64,000 bases of DNA from assembly GCF_003952485.1 (NCBI RefSeq), contig NZ_CP034447.1:6772501-6836500 (forward strand), given 5' to 3'. Within the stretch, counting starts at the first letter, position 1, and every line of letters starts with the position of its first letter. The translations under genes were made by a program, and so were the position numbers. This DNA comes from Mesorhizobium sp. M1E.F.Ca.ET.045.02.1.1 (GTDB lineage Bacteria > Pseudomonadota > Alphaproteobacteria > Rhizobiales > Rhizobiaceae). The notes below the pieces were generated by a model. The model had not been told where the DNA came from. It searched no databases and was given only the letters and a program-made list of their open reading frames with translations. Shown here one piece after another: positions 17,292-26,442 of this stretch.

Positions 17292-19868
17292 ATGGGTGTG
17301 CGAATGGACGCCACGGTGTCGACCGCCGGCACTGTCGAGTTGCTGGAGGGGGGTTGGCGGATGGCCGTCTCGGCGGCCGGCGCTTGGGCTTCGCCGGATG
17401 ATATCGACGCAAACGCCGACTGGCTGGACGCGGCCTGTCCCGGCACGGCGGCGGGCACGCTGGAAAAGCATGGCCGCTGGGACCGCAAGCAGCCAACCCC
17501 GCTGCATGACCGCGATGTCTGGTACAGCCGCCGGCTCGACGCGACCGGCCCGGCGCGGCTGGTGTTCGAGGGACTGGCGACTGTCGCCGAGGTCTGGCTT
17601 GGCGACCGGCTGCTGCTTACCTCGACCTCGATGTTCGAGCGCCACGAGGCCGCGGTGACCCTTTCAGGCGGCGAGCCGCTCGCCATCGTCTTGCGCAGTC
17701 TCGACCGCCATCTGGAAACGGCGACCGGTCCACGCGCGCGCTGGCGTCCTCGCATGATCGACGATCAGCGGCTGCGGTTGGTGCGCACCACCCTGATCGG
17801 ACACATGCCGGGCTGGTGCCCGACCTTCGATGTCGTCGGGCCGTGGCGTCCCGTCAAGCTGATCCGCGAAAATGGCGGGCAGCGCATCCTCGATGCCGAC
17901 ATGCGCGCCAGCCTCGACGGTTCGACCGGGCATCTTGCCGTTGCGATCACCCTCGCTGAACCTATCGACGATGCGCAGACGGCGCATGTCAGCTGCGCTG
18001 GAGTGCGTGCGTGCCTCAAGGTCGAGACACCCACCCGGCTGACGGCGGAACTGGACATTGCCGATGTCGCCCCATGGTGGCCGAACAGTCATGGCGAGCC
18101 GGCGCTGCACGACGTGATGGCGACGATCGGCACGATGCGCAGCCGGCTCGACCGGGTCGGGTTTCGCCGTATCGAGATCGATCGCGGCGCCGACGGACGC
18201 GACTTCCGCCTCGTCGTCAACGGCGTGCCGGTATTCTGCCGCGGCGCGGTCTGGACGCCGTCCGATCCTGTGCGGCTGCCATGCGAGCGGGGCGAAATCG
18301 AGCTCGAGCTCGACCTCGTGCGTCGAGCCGGCGTCAACATGCTGCGGGTCGGCGGCACCTTCGCTTATGAGGGCGATGCGTTCCACGAGCTGTGCGACGA
18401 GATGGGCATTCTCGTCTGGCAGGACCTGATGCTCGCCAATTTCGACTATCCCGCGAAGAGCGAGGCCTGGCGGGCGGCGCTGTCGAGCGAGGTGGAAAAC
18501 CTGTTGAAGCGGCTTCGGCATTCGCCGTCGCTGGCGGTGCTGTGCGGCGGCAGCGAGGTGGCGCAGCAGGCTGCGATGCTCGGCATGCCGGCGGCGATGG
18601 ATCCGACACCCTGGCTCGACGCGGTCGTGCGTCCGGCCGCACAGGCGATCCTGCCCGATCTCGCGCTGGTGTCCTCGTCGCCCTCCGGCGGCAGTCTGCC
18701 CTTCGCCGCGGATGGCGGCCCGACGCATTATTATGGCGTCGGCGCCTATTGCCGGCCGCTGGAAGACGCGCGCCGCGCGGAGGTGCGTTTCGCCAGCGAG
18801 TGCCTCGCCTTCGCCAACGTGCCGGAACAGACGACGCTGGATGAGCAACTGCCCGTTCCGCCCGGCCACGATCCGCGCTGGAAGGCCGGTGTGCCGCGCG
18901 ACGCAGGTGCGTCGTGGGATTTCGAGGACGTGCGCGAGCATTATCTGGAGACGCTGTTCGGCGTCGATGTGCGCCGGCTGCGCATGGAAGATCCCGCGCG
19001 CTACCTCGACCTCTCACGCGCCGTCACCGCCGAGGTGGTTGAGCGCACGATCGACGAATGGCGCAGACCAGCTTCGCCGACGGCGGGTGCGCTGCTGTTT
19101 TTCTGGAAGGATCTGCGCCCGGGCGCAGGGTGGGGCATCGTCGATTCCACCGGACGGCCGAAATCGGTCTGGCATGCGCTGAGACGCGCCTTCGCGCCGC
19201 TCAGGCTGACGCTGAGCGACGAGGGCGTCAACGGGCTGGGCGTCCATCTCGTCAATGACGGAGCAAAGGCGGTCGAGGCGACGCTGTCGCTTGCCTGTTT
19301 GCGCGATGGCGTCACCCCGGTGGTGACGGCGCGCCAGCCGGTCACCGTGCAGGCGCGCGGGGCGCAGTTTCTGTCGGCGTTTTCGCTGCTCGGCGCCTTC
19401 TTCGACCTGTCTTATGCCTATCGCTTCGGCCCGGCGGGTCACGAGGTAACCGTGGCAAGGCTGGAAGGCCGCGACGGCGAAATCCTGGCCGAAGCCTTTC
19501 ATGTGCTTCCCGGCGCCATGACCGCGCGACGCGATGTCGGCCTGTCGGCGCGGTTGGTGCGGGGAGGAGAAGACGGCTGGCGCCTGCGGCTCGCCTGCAG
19601 GCGAGCTGCCTATCACATCGCCATCAAGGATGGGCTGTTCCTTCCGCGCGAGAACGGCTTCCACCTGATGCCGGGTGCGGAGAAGGAAATTGGCCTTGAC
19701 GGACCGGCCTCGTCCACGCCGGCCGGCATCGTGACAGCGCTGAACGGCGATCGCGACGTAACCTACGATGCGCCGCAAGCCGGCAATGCGGAAATCGGGG
19801 CGGAAACCGGGGCAGAAACCGGGGCAGAGATCATGCGGGCGTTGGAGCCCACTGGGAGCATGGCATGA
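17292..19868 (+). CDS. Glycoside hydrolase family 2 (beta-mannosidase-like) protein
   Basis: An 858-residue protein with GH2 architecture. An N-terminal galactose-binding-like sandwich ([26 protein letters not shown]) is followed by immunoglobulin-like domains and a TIM barrel ([48 protein letters not shown]). The probable acid/base glutamate is E422 in CGGSEV and the probable nucleophile E503 in FASECLAF. It has no signal peptide, so a cytoplasmic role is likely. It overlaps the next gene by 4 bp. Finding a glycosidase in an aminoacyl-carrier operon suggests that the acceptor or product is a sugar or glycan. An earlier in-frame start at 17046 overlaps DUF1839 and is rejected. Confidence 0.82.
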   Translation: MGVRMDATVSTAGTVELLEGGWRMAVSAAGAWASPDDIDANADWLDAACPGTAAGTLEKHGRWDRKQPTPLHDRDVWYSRRLDATGPARLVFEGLATVAEVWLGDRLLLTSTSMFERHEAAVTLSGGEPLAIVLRSLDRHLETATGPRARWRPRMIDDQRLRLVRTTLIGHMPGWCPTFDVVGPWRPVKLIRENGGQRILDADMRASLDGSTGHLAVAITLAEPIDDAQTAHVSCAGVRACLKVETPTRLTAELDIADVAPWWPNSHGEPALHDVMATIGTMRSRLDRVGFRRIEIDRGADGRDFRLVVNGVPVFCRGAVWTPSDPVRLPCERGEIELELDLVRRAGVNMLRVGGTFAYEGDAFHELCDEMGILVWQDLMLANFDYPAKSEAWRAALSSEVENLLKRLRHSPSLAVLCGGSEVAQQAAMLGMPAAMDPTPWLDAVVRPAAQAILPDLALVSSSPSGGSLPFAADGGPTHYYGVGAYCRPLEDARRAEVRFASECLAFANVPEQTTLDEQLPVPPGHDPRWKAGVPRDAGASWDFEDVREHYLETLFGVDVRRLRMEDPARYLDLSRAVTAEVVERTIDEWRRPASPTAGALLFFWKDLRPGAGWGIVDSTGRPKSVWHALRRAFAPLRLTLSDEGVNGLGVHLVNDGAKAVEATLSLACLRDGVTPVVTARQPVTVQARGAQFLSAFSLLGAFFDLSYAYRFGPAGHEVTVARLEGRDGEILAEAFHVLPGAMTARRDVGLSARLVRGGEDGWRLRLACRRAAYHIAIKDGLFLPRENGFHLMPGAEKEIGLDGPASSTPAGIVTALNGDRDVTYDAPQAGNAEIGAETGAETGAEIMRALEPTGSMA

Positions 19869-21655
19869 GGGGGATAGTCTTCGCCGACACGATCGGCTGG
19901 CTTCATGAAGGCAAGGGCAACGAGCGGCGCGGCCGGGGCGTCGTCATCGCCGGGGCGCATGGGCACGAGGACCTGTGCAGCCGGCGTTTCCTGAGGCTGC
20001 TGGCCGACAAGGTGGCCGAAAACGGTCTGAAGGTGCTGCAGTTCGACTATCCCGGCTGCGGCAATGCCGCCGGGGATCATTCAACGCCCAATCAGGTGCG
20101 ATCGTGGACGCAGAGCATAGGCGCCGCGATCGATCGGCTGAAGCGGGATTGCGGCGTGGCGGACGTCATTTTGGTCGGCTTCCGGCTTGGCGCTCTGCTG
20201 GCGCCGCTGGCGGCGGCCGGACGAGACGACGTGGCCGGTCTCGTGGTGCTCGCGCCGCCGTCCTCCGGCAAGGCCTATGTCCGCGAGATCACGGCCATGT
20301 CGCGCATGATCGACGCGCCGCTGGCCAGCCGTTCGGCGGGCGAAGGGGTTTTCACCGAGGGGCGCGAGGCCGCTGGCTTCCGGATTTCGCATGAGACGCT
20401 GGCCGACCTTTCGGCGCTCGACTGGCGGCATGCCGCGGCAAGCCTTCCACCCTTGCCGATGCTGGTGCTTACAAACGGCAAGCCGCTCGCCGCCGCCGAA
20501 ATCCGTGGCGGCGAGGCGGGCCCTGCGGATTTCGCCGAGGCCGAGTTCGATGGCTATCCTCTCTTGATGTGCGACCCGACCGCTAACCGGATTCCGGCCG
20601 CCGCTCTTGACCGCTGCGCAGGCTGGATAGCCGACCATAAAGGCGAAGCGGTCGCAGGAAAGGCCATGCCGCACGATGCGTCGGAGTCCCTGGACGGTCC
20701 GCATTATACGGAAAAGCCGGTCCTGATCGGACCGGAGCCGATGATCTGCGGCGTGCTTTGCCGGCCGCACGGACGCCAGGCCGCAGCCGAGCCGGTGATC
20801 TTCCTAAATGCCGGTGGCGTGCCGCATGTCGGCTGGGCGCGTGGCACGGTGGAAGCGGTGCGGGAGCTGGCGGCGGAAGGCGTAGCTTCGCTGCGCGTCG
20901 ACCTGCCCGGACTTGGCCTCAGCGATCCGACCGAGGAAGGGCGCCTGTTCCTCTATGACGGGCGCACGCGCCATGATGTGGGCCGTGCAATCGACTGGAT
21001 GGAACGAGCCGGCTACCCTACTGTCGGCTTGGTCGGCACCTGCGCCGGCGCATTCCAGGCTTTTCACACCGCACGGGCCGATCGGCGGGTGCGGACGCTG
21101 ACCATGATCAACCCGCTCTGCTTCGCCTGGAACAGTTCCTACGCGCTGGAGATGGCGGTCTGGAAGACTTACGAGACGTCCAAGGCCGTGCTCGGGCAGA
21201 ACGCCGCCGCCATTGAGGAGAGCCGCGAGCCGGACGCCCCGGCATGGCGCGGGATCGCTTCGCGCAGCGCCCGGCTGATTGTCCGGCGCGGGCTGGAGGC
21301 GATCAAGTCCACAGTGTCGATGCTGCATCCGGCCGCTCTATTGGGACAGCGGCGGGTGGAACGCTGGATGCGCGACCTTTGCGGCCGAGGCGTGCGGGTT
21401 CTCCTGGTGACCTCGGAAGGCGACCTGAGCCTGAAGGAGATCGCCCGCCATTTTGGGTCGGGTGAGGAGCGGCTCGACAGCATTCGTGGCGTGACCAGGG
21501 TCTCGCTGGCGAATGCCGACCACACGCTGACGCCGTACCATGCACGGCGCGCCGTGATCGCCCGCCTGATCGATCATGGCGGCATCAGGCGTGACGGCCA
21601 CGCTCGTTCCGAGCCGGTGCGTGCGACGACAAGTCCGTCCTTCCTGGCACCATAG
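19865..21655 (+). CDS. Tandem alpha/beta-hydrolase protein with non-standard nucleophile elbows
   Basis: A 596-residue protein with two alpha/beta-hydrolase domains, about residues 5-250 and 285-580. In domain 1 the nucleophile elbow reads GFRLG, with Arg107 where Ser is expected, so this domain is probably catalytically dead. In domain 2 the elbow reads GTCAG with Cys393 as the candidate nucleophile, and a late His occurs in ANADHTLTP. Cys elbows occur in acyl-transferring members such as PHA synthases and some thioesterase domains. It is the last gene of the operon. It could release or transfer the carrier-bound product; no substrate is known. Confidence 0.8.
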   Translation: MRGIVFADTIGWLHEGKGNERRGRGVVIAGAHGHEDLCSRRFLRLLADKVAENGLKVLQFDYPGCGNAAGDHSTPNQVRSWTQSIGAAIDRLKRDCGVADVILVGFRLGALLAPLAAAGRDDVAGLVVLAPPSSGKAYVREITAMSRMIDAPLASRSAGEGVFTEGREAAGFRISHETLADLSALDWRHAAASLPPLPMLVLTNGKPLAAAEIRGGEAGPADFAEAEFDGYPLLMCDPTANRIPAAALDRCAGWIADHKGEAVAGKAMPHDASESLDGPHYTEKPVLIGPEPMICGVLCRPHGRQAAAEPVIFLNAGGVPHVGWARGTVEAVRELAAEGVASLRVDLPGLGLSDPTEEGRLFLYDGRTRHDVGRAIDWMERAGYPTVGLVGTCAGAFQAFHTARADRRVRTLTMINPLCFAWNSSYALEMAVWKTYETSKAVLGQNAAAIEESREPDAPAWRGIASRSARLIVRRGLEAIKSTVSMLHPAALLGQRRVERWMRDLCGRGVRVLLVTSEGDLSLKEIARHFGSGEERLDSIRGVTRVSLANADHTLTPYHARRAVIARLIDHGGIRRDGHARSEPVRATTSPSFLAP

Positions 21656-21762
21656 GCGCCAAGGACGCGCGGGGCGAGCATGTCCGCCTGAAATAGATCG
21701 GCGAGAGGCTGCATCTCAGGGCCGCCTGAGCAACCCGAGAACGGCAAAAGCCCCACATGAGA

Positions 21763-21788
21763 TGTGAGGCACCTCGCAGCGCCTCACA
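21763..21788 (+). terminator. Hairpin downstream of the carrier-protein operon
   Basis: TGTGAGGC (21763-21770) pairs with GCCTCACA (21781-21788) around a 10-base loop, about 108 bp after the last stop. No clear U-tract follows, so it may be a weak or Rho-assisted terminator. It lies just outside the tRNA-Pro att fragment. Confidence 0.4.
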
Positions 21789-21866
21789 TTCCGATAATGT
21801 TCCAAGTGCGGAAACCGGCCAAGCCGTTGGAATGTCGCCGGAAAACGTGGATTTTAGGTTTCGTTC

Positions 21867-21914
21867 TGGTCGGAGTGGCAGGATTTGAACCTGCGACCCC
21901 ATCGTCCCGAACGA
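21867..21914 (-). other. 3' fragment of tRNA-Pro, attachment site of the integrative element
   Basis: The minus strand reproduces the 3' half of a tRNA-Pro with anticodon CGG. It runs from the anticodon stem-loop (TCGTTCGGGACGA) through the T-arm (GGTTCAAATCC) to the acceptor end including CCA. Upstream of the anticodon stem the match stops abruptly, so the gene is not functional. This is the usual displaced 3' end left by tRNA integration. Because the missing 5' half would lie at higher coordinates, the element extends to the right (integrase first) and chromosome lies to the left. No intact tRNA-Pro is found in the window. Confidence 0.8.
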
Positions 21915-21981
21915 GCAGGCCAGCCAGCAAAAGCCCGGATTTCCGCCATTTCTTATGATGCCAGATAGCCTTCGTTCACGT

Positions 21982-23292
21982 TTATTTCCGGCGATTCTGT
22001 GGGGTAACTGTGGGGTAGTCGGAAAAGTTCTCCTTCTGTGCCACGAGCTTCCTGACTGTGTTTTTGGGCACGCTTCGCGAAGGTGACTTGGAGACGATCG
22101 CCCGGGTGGCATTGGCCTGAAAATCGGGGTGATGGTGCCCATAGGTCTCAATCAGCATTTCGACTGTCATGCCAAGAAAGCCCGCGGCCTCCCACGGGTC
22201 GGTACCCTGCTGCATCAGCCAGGTCGCCGCTGTGTGGCGCAAGACGTGCGGCGTGATGTCAGTTCGGAACACGCGCCGTATGCTACCGTCAGGTGCTGCC
22301 GCGTCGTCATACCAGCCGAGCCCGGCTGCCTCGACCACCGAGCGGAAGGCTTTCTTGATCGACTGCACTGGTTTGCCGTTCCACTCTACGACGTAGTCGT
22401 GCGCGATCATGCGGCCGATGCTTGCGCTCTTCCCGCGGTTCTTGGTCTTGATCTCCAATGGCGTTGCCGCCCAGCGACGCATATGTGCGAGCAGCCGGTC
22501 AGGCAACCTGACCGGTGGTTGGCGCTTGTTCGTGTCGCTGCGGCGGGCGGCGCGGCGGTAGAAAATGCCGTGTTCGAGGTCGACATATCCGGCACCCTCT
22601 GTTGGCCGGATGGCCGCTCCGCAGATCGCGGCCGACCGGGTGCCAGTGTACAGAGCAACCAGGATGAATCGCGCGACGTGGCGTGCGGTGCGGCGGTCGC
22701 TTGGCTTGCCCTTCCATGACTGGCGCATGCGCCATGCGGCGCGAAGCAGCGCGGCTGCTTCATCGCGTGTCAACCAACGGTCGCGTGGTAGAGGCTTCGC
22801 TGGCAGCACGATCGCGGGTGCACAGGTTATATAGCCTTCACGGTGATAGTTGTTCAGCGCCGCGCGCAGATCCTCCAACTGACGTCTGGCGCCGGCGCCA
22901 TTGCCGTGCGCCTTCGCGTAGTCACGACAGACCTTGCCATTGATGTCGCCGATTTTCGTGTTGCCGAACCACCTTAGCACGGCGATGAGCCGTTCGGCGG
23001 TTTCCTTTGGCTTGGCGTGTGAGAGCGCTACGTCGGTAAGATAAACACTAATGGCGTTGGCTATCGGGACGGTGGCCGGATCGCGGCCGCGCTCGCGGGC
23101 CGGCCGGTATTTTTCGATGATGTGTTGGGCGAGCCGTTTCTCAGCGCGTTCGCGGTCGCCAGTGCTACCGCAAGCGCTGATGAAGGTTGCTCCATCGCGG
23201 ATGAACCAGCCGGCTCCGTTGCGCAGGCTGCCGTCCGCCCTTCTGCTTTCGGCGCGCCAGACCAGGCGCGCCCCTTTCGACGTCCGCGGCAT
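21982..23292 (-). CDS. Site-specific tyrosine recombinase (ICE integrase)
   Basis: A 436-residue integrase. A SAM-like core-binding domain occupies about residues 75-165 and the catalytic domain about 175-395. Catalytic residues are Arg219 (YTGTRSAA), His349 and Arg352 (HVLRH), the histidine of GHHHPD, and the nucleophile Tyr384 (IETYG). All are present, so it should be active. It reads toward the tRNA-Pro att fragment 68 bp beyond its stop, as expected for the enzyme that integrates there. A remnant of a related gene lies at about 13.7 kb. Start ATG at 23292. Confidence 0.95.
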   Translation of the reverse strand: MPRTSKGARLVWRAESRRADGSLRNGAGWFIRDGATFISACGSTGDRERAEKRLAQHIIEKYRPARERGRDPATVPIANAISVYLTDVALSHAKPKETAERLIAVLRWFGNTKIGDINGKVCRDYAKAHGNGAGARRQLEDLRAALNNYHREGYITCAPAIVLPAKPLPRDRWLTRDEAAALLRAAWRMRQSWKGKPSDRRTARHVARFILVALYTGTRSAAICGAAIRPTEGAGYVDLEHGIFYRRAARRSDTNKRQPPVRLPDRLLAHMRRWAATPLEIKTKNRGKSASIGRMIAHDYVVEWNGKPVQSIKKAFRSVVEAAGLGWYDDAAAPDGSIRRVFRTDITPHVLRHTAATWLMQQGTDPWEAAGFLGMTVEMLIETYGHHHPDFQANATRAIVSKSPSRSVPKNTVRKLVAQKENFSDYPTVTPQNRRK

Positions 23293-23483
23293 AGCTCCCT
23301 CATCTTAGCGATCGCTGCCAAAGTCACATATTCCTTGCCTGCGACCAGCTCTGTCTGAAGGCGGCCAGCATCTCGTTCTTTTCGCAACCCTGCCGCACCC
23401 ATGGAGCCGTCCGGGAACGCGATCTCGGCAGCAATGTTGAGGCGGAGCGGCACATCGTCGTCCAACTGCTCTGGGATGCTCAT
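23061..23483 (-). CDS. Small protein of the type encoded before ICE integrases (possible excisionase or regulator)
   Basis: The first 80 or so residues (PLRLNIAAEIAFPDGSMGAAG, LRKERDAGRLQTELVAGKEY, TLAAIAKMRELCR) look like the HTH-bearing small proteins commonly found just upstream of tyrosine recombinases on alphaproteobacterial islands. The frame stays open for 140 codons and overlaps the first 230 bp of the integrase gene in another frame. That tail is Ala/Arg-rich and reads like a shadow of the integrase, so the true 3' end or a frameshift near 23290 is uncertain. A GAGAG precedes the ATG at 23483. Confidence 0.6.
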   Translation of the reverse strand: MSIPEQLDDDVPLRLNIAAEIAFPDGSMGAAGLRKERDAGRLQTELVAGKEYVTLAAIAKMRELCRGRRKGRAWSGAPKAEGRTAACATEPAGSSAMEQPSSALAVALATANALRNGSPNTSSKNTGRPASAAAIRPPSR

Positions 23484-24065
23484 TGCATGTCTCTCGTTTG
23501 ACGTCGGAGAACAAACTCGGCGTCATCGCCGCCCCTGAGATGATCCGGCACTGGCCAGAACAGTTGCCCGACATGACCGAAATTCTTCGCCTGTAAGCGC
23601 AGGATCCATCGGTATCGAACAGCTAAAGCATAGCTGGCACTCCGAGGTCATTCTCACCACCATGTGTTTATGCGCTCGAAGAGTACGCATCCAAGATGCC
23701 GTCTGTGAACAGCACTAGACCTCTAATGTGGTGATTAGGACACTCTGGCGTAAAAAACGGCTGTTTATCGGTCAGGAATAACTTATGAAAATCGCGCTGC
23801 CATTCGAGTCTATATTCAAAATTCAGTAGCAGCCAAGACATGAGGCCGCCTTCCAACGTCGTCACTGGGCAACTTCGGCGACGCGCTCTGAACGCCCAAC
23901 AAGACGGTTCACGAAGGTATCGCCAATGAGCTGCTCGCGCGGCGCCGGCGAAGGCGGCGATCTTGCGGCGACGTCACCGCGATAGAGTGAGAGTTTGGAT
24001 TGGCTTTTCCACGACGGGTCGAAAGCTGGGGAGAGTCCTCCAGCGCCTGTCGCGGAGAAATCACG
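23484..24065. other. Degenerate region between the integrase and ardC
   Basis: On the plus strand about 23505-23597 the translation ENKLGVIAAPEMIRHWPEQ and then LPDMTEILRL-stop reads like a genuine protein C-terminus, but no start or N-terminal part is present. It is probably a gene remnant. From about 23600 to 23860 the DNA is noticeably more AT-rich than its surroundings, suggesting recent acquisition or decay. Apart from the small minus-strand frame listed at 23668-23841, nothing else is recognised. Confidence 0.45.
23668..23841 (-). CDS. Hypothetical protein, 57 residues
   Basis: A short frame (MSWLLLNFEYRLEWQRDFHK, then FTPECPNHHIRGLVLFTDG) with a good SD (GGAAGG, spacing 7). Composition is AT-richer than its neighbours and rich in aromatic residues, unlike most shadow frames here. 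No family is recognised. It could be real or a remnant. Confidence 0.3.
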   Translation of the reverse strand: MSWLLLNFEYRLEWQRDFHKLFLTDKQPFFTPECPNHHIRGLVLFTDGILDAYSSSA

Positions 24066-25031
24066 ATGTCCAATCACTATCACCGACGCGGAGCCGCCGG
24101 CGGCCGGTCGAACCTCTATGACGAGATAACCGACAAGATCATCAAGGAGTTGGAGGCGGGCCGGCTTCCTTGGGTTCAGCCATGGGGGAGCGCGGCGGCC
24201 AAGGCGCCGCTTGCGCTGCCTCGGAACGCCAGCACCGGCAGAGCATATAGCGGCATCAATGTGCTTATCCTGTGGGGCGCCGTCGTCGAGCAAGGCTATA
24301 CGGGCCAAAGCTGGCTGACTTTCCGCCAGGCCCTCTCGCTCGGCGGAAACGTTCGGAAGGGCGAGCACGGCACAACCATCGTTTACGCCGATTGCTTTGT
24401 TCCTGACGATGAGAAGAAACGCGCCAGAGATACTGGCGAAGATGCCCGACCGGTTCCATTCCTCAAGAAGTTCACCGTGTTCAATGCAGAGCAATGTGAA
24501 GGTTTGCCGGAAGAAATCGAAGTCTCGCCGCTACCTGACCCGGCCCCGATCGAGCCCCGCGTCGAAGCCCTGATCAAGGCCACAGGCATCGAATTCCGCA
24601 TCGGCGGCGATCGAGCCTATTACTTGCCAATCCAGGACCGCGTTCAAGTACCCCCGCCTCAAGCCTTCTTCGAGCCTATCAACTGGCATCGCACGGCGCT
24701 GCATGAACTTGGCCATGCCACGGGCCATCCCTCGCGTCTTGCTCGCGACTTCTCCGGCTCGTTTGGAACCAGAAAGTATGCGTTCGAGGAACTCGTGGCA
24801 GAGATCAGCGCCGCCTTCTCGTGCGCTGCTTTGGGTATCGTTCCGACCGTGCGGCATGCCGACTACATCGGATCCTGGCTGGAGGTGCTGCGGGAGGACA
24901 ATCGCGCTGTCGTGCGCGCCGCCAGCCTGGCGGGCAAGGCGGCCGACTGGCTCCTCGGCCATCTGCCAGAAGAAGTCGCGCTGCCCATCGAGGTGGATGC
25001 CGATGCCGATCAGAGCAGGAGGGCAGCCTGA
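24066..25031 (+). CDS. ardC: ArdC-like antirestriction protein with zincin domain
   Basis: A 321-residue protein with an N-terminal ssDNA-binding ArdC domain (YDEITDKIIKELEAGRLPWVQPW, with GINVLILW and WLTFRQA), and a C-terminal zincin-like domain with HELGH at residues 213-217 and the downstream glutamate in FEELVAEIS. ArdC of IncW plasmids protects incoming single-stranded DNA from restriction. GGAGA sits eight bases before the ATG at 24066, so an in-frame start at 24000 is rejected. It overlaps the Toprim gene by TGATG. It is part of the establishment region of the element. Confidence 0.9.
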   Translation: MSNHYHRRGAAGGRSNLYDEITDKIIKELEAGRLPWVQPWGSAAAKAPLALPRNASTGRAYSGINVLILWGAVVEQGYTGQSWLTFRQALSLGGNVRKGEHGTTIVYADCFVPDDEKKRARDTGEDARPVPFLKKFTVFNAEQCEGLPEEIEVSPLPDPAPIEPRVEALIKATGIEFRIGGDRAYYLPIQDRVQVPPPQAFFEPINWHRTALHELGHATGHPSRLARDFSGSFGTRKYAFEELVAEISAAFSCAALGIVPTVRHADYIGSWLEVLREDNRAVVRAASLAGKAADWLLGHLPEEVALPIEVDADADQSRRAA

Positions 25032-26092
25032 TGTCACGGCGCAATATCTCCGAACTGGCATCCTTTCTCGGCCGACAGGCCGAGGCAGTGTGCCGACACT
25101 ATCTTTCCAATGGTCGTCGCGTGGGGCGGTATTGGGTGGTTGGCGATGCTCGCAATGCCTCGGGGCGCTCCATGTTCGTGCGCCTCAAGGGACCGGATTT
25201 CGGCAAGGGCGCGGCAGGCAAGTGGACCGACGCCGCCACTGGAGAGCACGGTGACCTGCTCGACGTCATTCGCGAATCACTAGGCTTGATCGACTTCAGG
25301 GACGTAGCCGACGAGGCGCGCAGCTTTTTATCCATGCCTCAGCTGACGTCCGATCCAGCCGAACGCAACACGCAAGCACCTCGCGCTGCAGCAGGCTCTG
25401 CCGAAGCGGCGAGACGGCTGGTTGCCATGTCGCGACCGATCTCGCGGACACTTGTCGAGACGTATTTGGGTGCGCGCGGTATAACGGCCTTCCACGAAAC
25501 CGGCAGCCTTCGCTTTCATCCGCGCTGTTACTATCGGCCCGACGAGGACGGCCCGACCCAAACCTGGCCTGCGATGATTGCGGCCGTTACCGACCTCAAC
25601 GGGAAACTCACCGGCGCGCACCGCACCTGGCTCGATCCGAACGGTTTCAGTGAGGCCTGTTTCGGCCGAGCTCCAATCGACACGCCGAGGCGAGCCATGG
25701 GCGAACTGTTGGGGCATGCGGTCCGCTTCGGCGTCGGCTGCGACGTAATGGCCGCTGGCGAAGGCATCGAGACCATGCTGTCGCAACGCTCGGTGCTGCC
25801 CGCCATGCCGGTAATCGCAGCCCTGTCCGCGGGACATCTATCAGCCATCCTTTTTCCTGACACGCTGCGGCGGCTCTACATTGCCCGCGACAATGATCCG
25901 GCGGGCGACGGAGCGATGGCGACCCTCGTTGAACGCGCCAGCTCGGCCGGGATCGAGGCGATCGTGCTGACGCCGCAACTCGGCGACTTCAACGAGGATC
26001 TGCGTCTGCTCGGTCCAGATGCCCTCAGGGCAACCTTGCGGGTTCAGATCGCACCGCAGGACGTCACCCGCTTCATGGTGCTCGCGGCCTGA
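25031..26092 (+). CDS. Toprim-domain protein (plasmid/ICE primase-like)
   Basis: A 353-residue protein found after ardC on many alphaproteobacterial elements. The N-terminal DUF7146-type region (HYLSNGRRVGRYWVVGD, GKWTDAATGEHGDLLDVI) is followed by a Toprim domain with the acidic motif AAGEGIETMLS and the DxD-like IARDNDPAGDGA. Zinc-ribbon cysteines typical of full primases are not evident. It probably supports DNA processing or replication after transfer. It is translationally coupled to ardC, so the longer frame beginning at 24821 is rejected. Confidence 0.85.
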   Translation: MSRRNISELASFLGRQAEAVCRHYLSNGRRVGRYWVVGDARNASGRSMFVRLKGPDFGKGAAGKWTDAATGEHGDLLDVIRESLGLIDFRDVADEARSFLSMPQLTSDPAERNTQAPRAAAGSAEAARRLVAMSRPISRTLVETYLGARGITAFHETGSLRFHPRCYYRPDEDGPTQTWPAMIAAVTDLNGKLTGAHRTWLDPNGFSEACFGRAPIDTPRRAMGELLGHAVRFGVGCDVMAAGEGIETMLSQRSVLPAMPVIAALSAGHLSAILFPDTLRRLYIARDNDPAGDGAMATLVERASSAGIEAIVLTPQLGDFNEDLRLLGPDALRATLRVQIAPQDVTRFMVLAA

Positions 26093-26212
26093 CGGGAGGA
26101 GAGAGCGACAGGCGGCAGCCGCGTCCTTGTGCTCATGGCGTTTCCTTCGTTTGGAAAGGACCGGCCCTCGGCCTTCCAGAGGGCGATCGGGCGACAGCCG
26201 GTCCGGACCGGC

Positions 26213-26327
26213 AATGGCTTCGCCCGGCTATTTTCCGGCGGCCCTCTTCCAGCCCATGCGGCGGGCCGCATGGGACCCCGTCTTCGGGCCTTTCCATCGC
26301 GAAGCAAAATAGCCGGGCTTTGCCATC
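26213..26327 (+). ncRNA. Candidate structured RNA or DNA element upstream of the DUF2493 gene
   Basis: A 13-bp perfect inverted repeat GCCCGGCTATTTT (26222-26234) / AAAATAGCCGGGC (26306-26318) extends to about 22 bp with one 3-base mismatch (ATGGC arms outside). Inside are a perfect 10-bp stem CCCATGCGGC/GCCGCATGGG (26253-26274) and a small hairpin CCCG-TCTT-CGGG (26277-26288). It occupies most of a 350-bp gene-free gap. A separate 14-bp palindrome CCGGTCCGGACCGG lies just upstream, about 26198-26211. The architecture suggests a folded transcript or a protein-bound cruciform; its role is unknown. Confidence 0.5.
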
Positions 26328-26442
26328 CTCCACTCCCGTTCCGGCCCTGCGCTGATGCTGCGGGTGCAAGTCCGGACCGGCCGTCGCCTTCGTCGCCATG
26401 AAGGCCGCGATGGGCGCGGCCGATCTGCCGAAGGAAGCCGCC

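Noticed and set aside
16087..17496. Long minus-strand open frames under the carrier-protein operon (also 17664-18941 and 19014-19778)
   Set aside because: They are antisense to genes with clear motifs and have no family features or ribosome sites.
21779..21794. A 16-base match (GCGCCTCACATTCCGA) shared with about 54645-54660
   Set aside because: A single 16-mer match is near the chance level for 64 kb, and the flanks do not match.
21867..21914. A functional tRNA-Pro gene
   Set aside because: Only the 3' half is present; D-arm and 5' acceptor strand are missing, so it is an att fragment.
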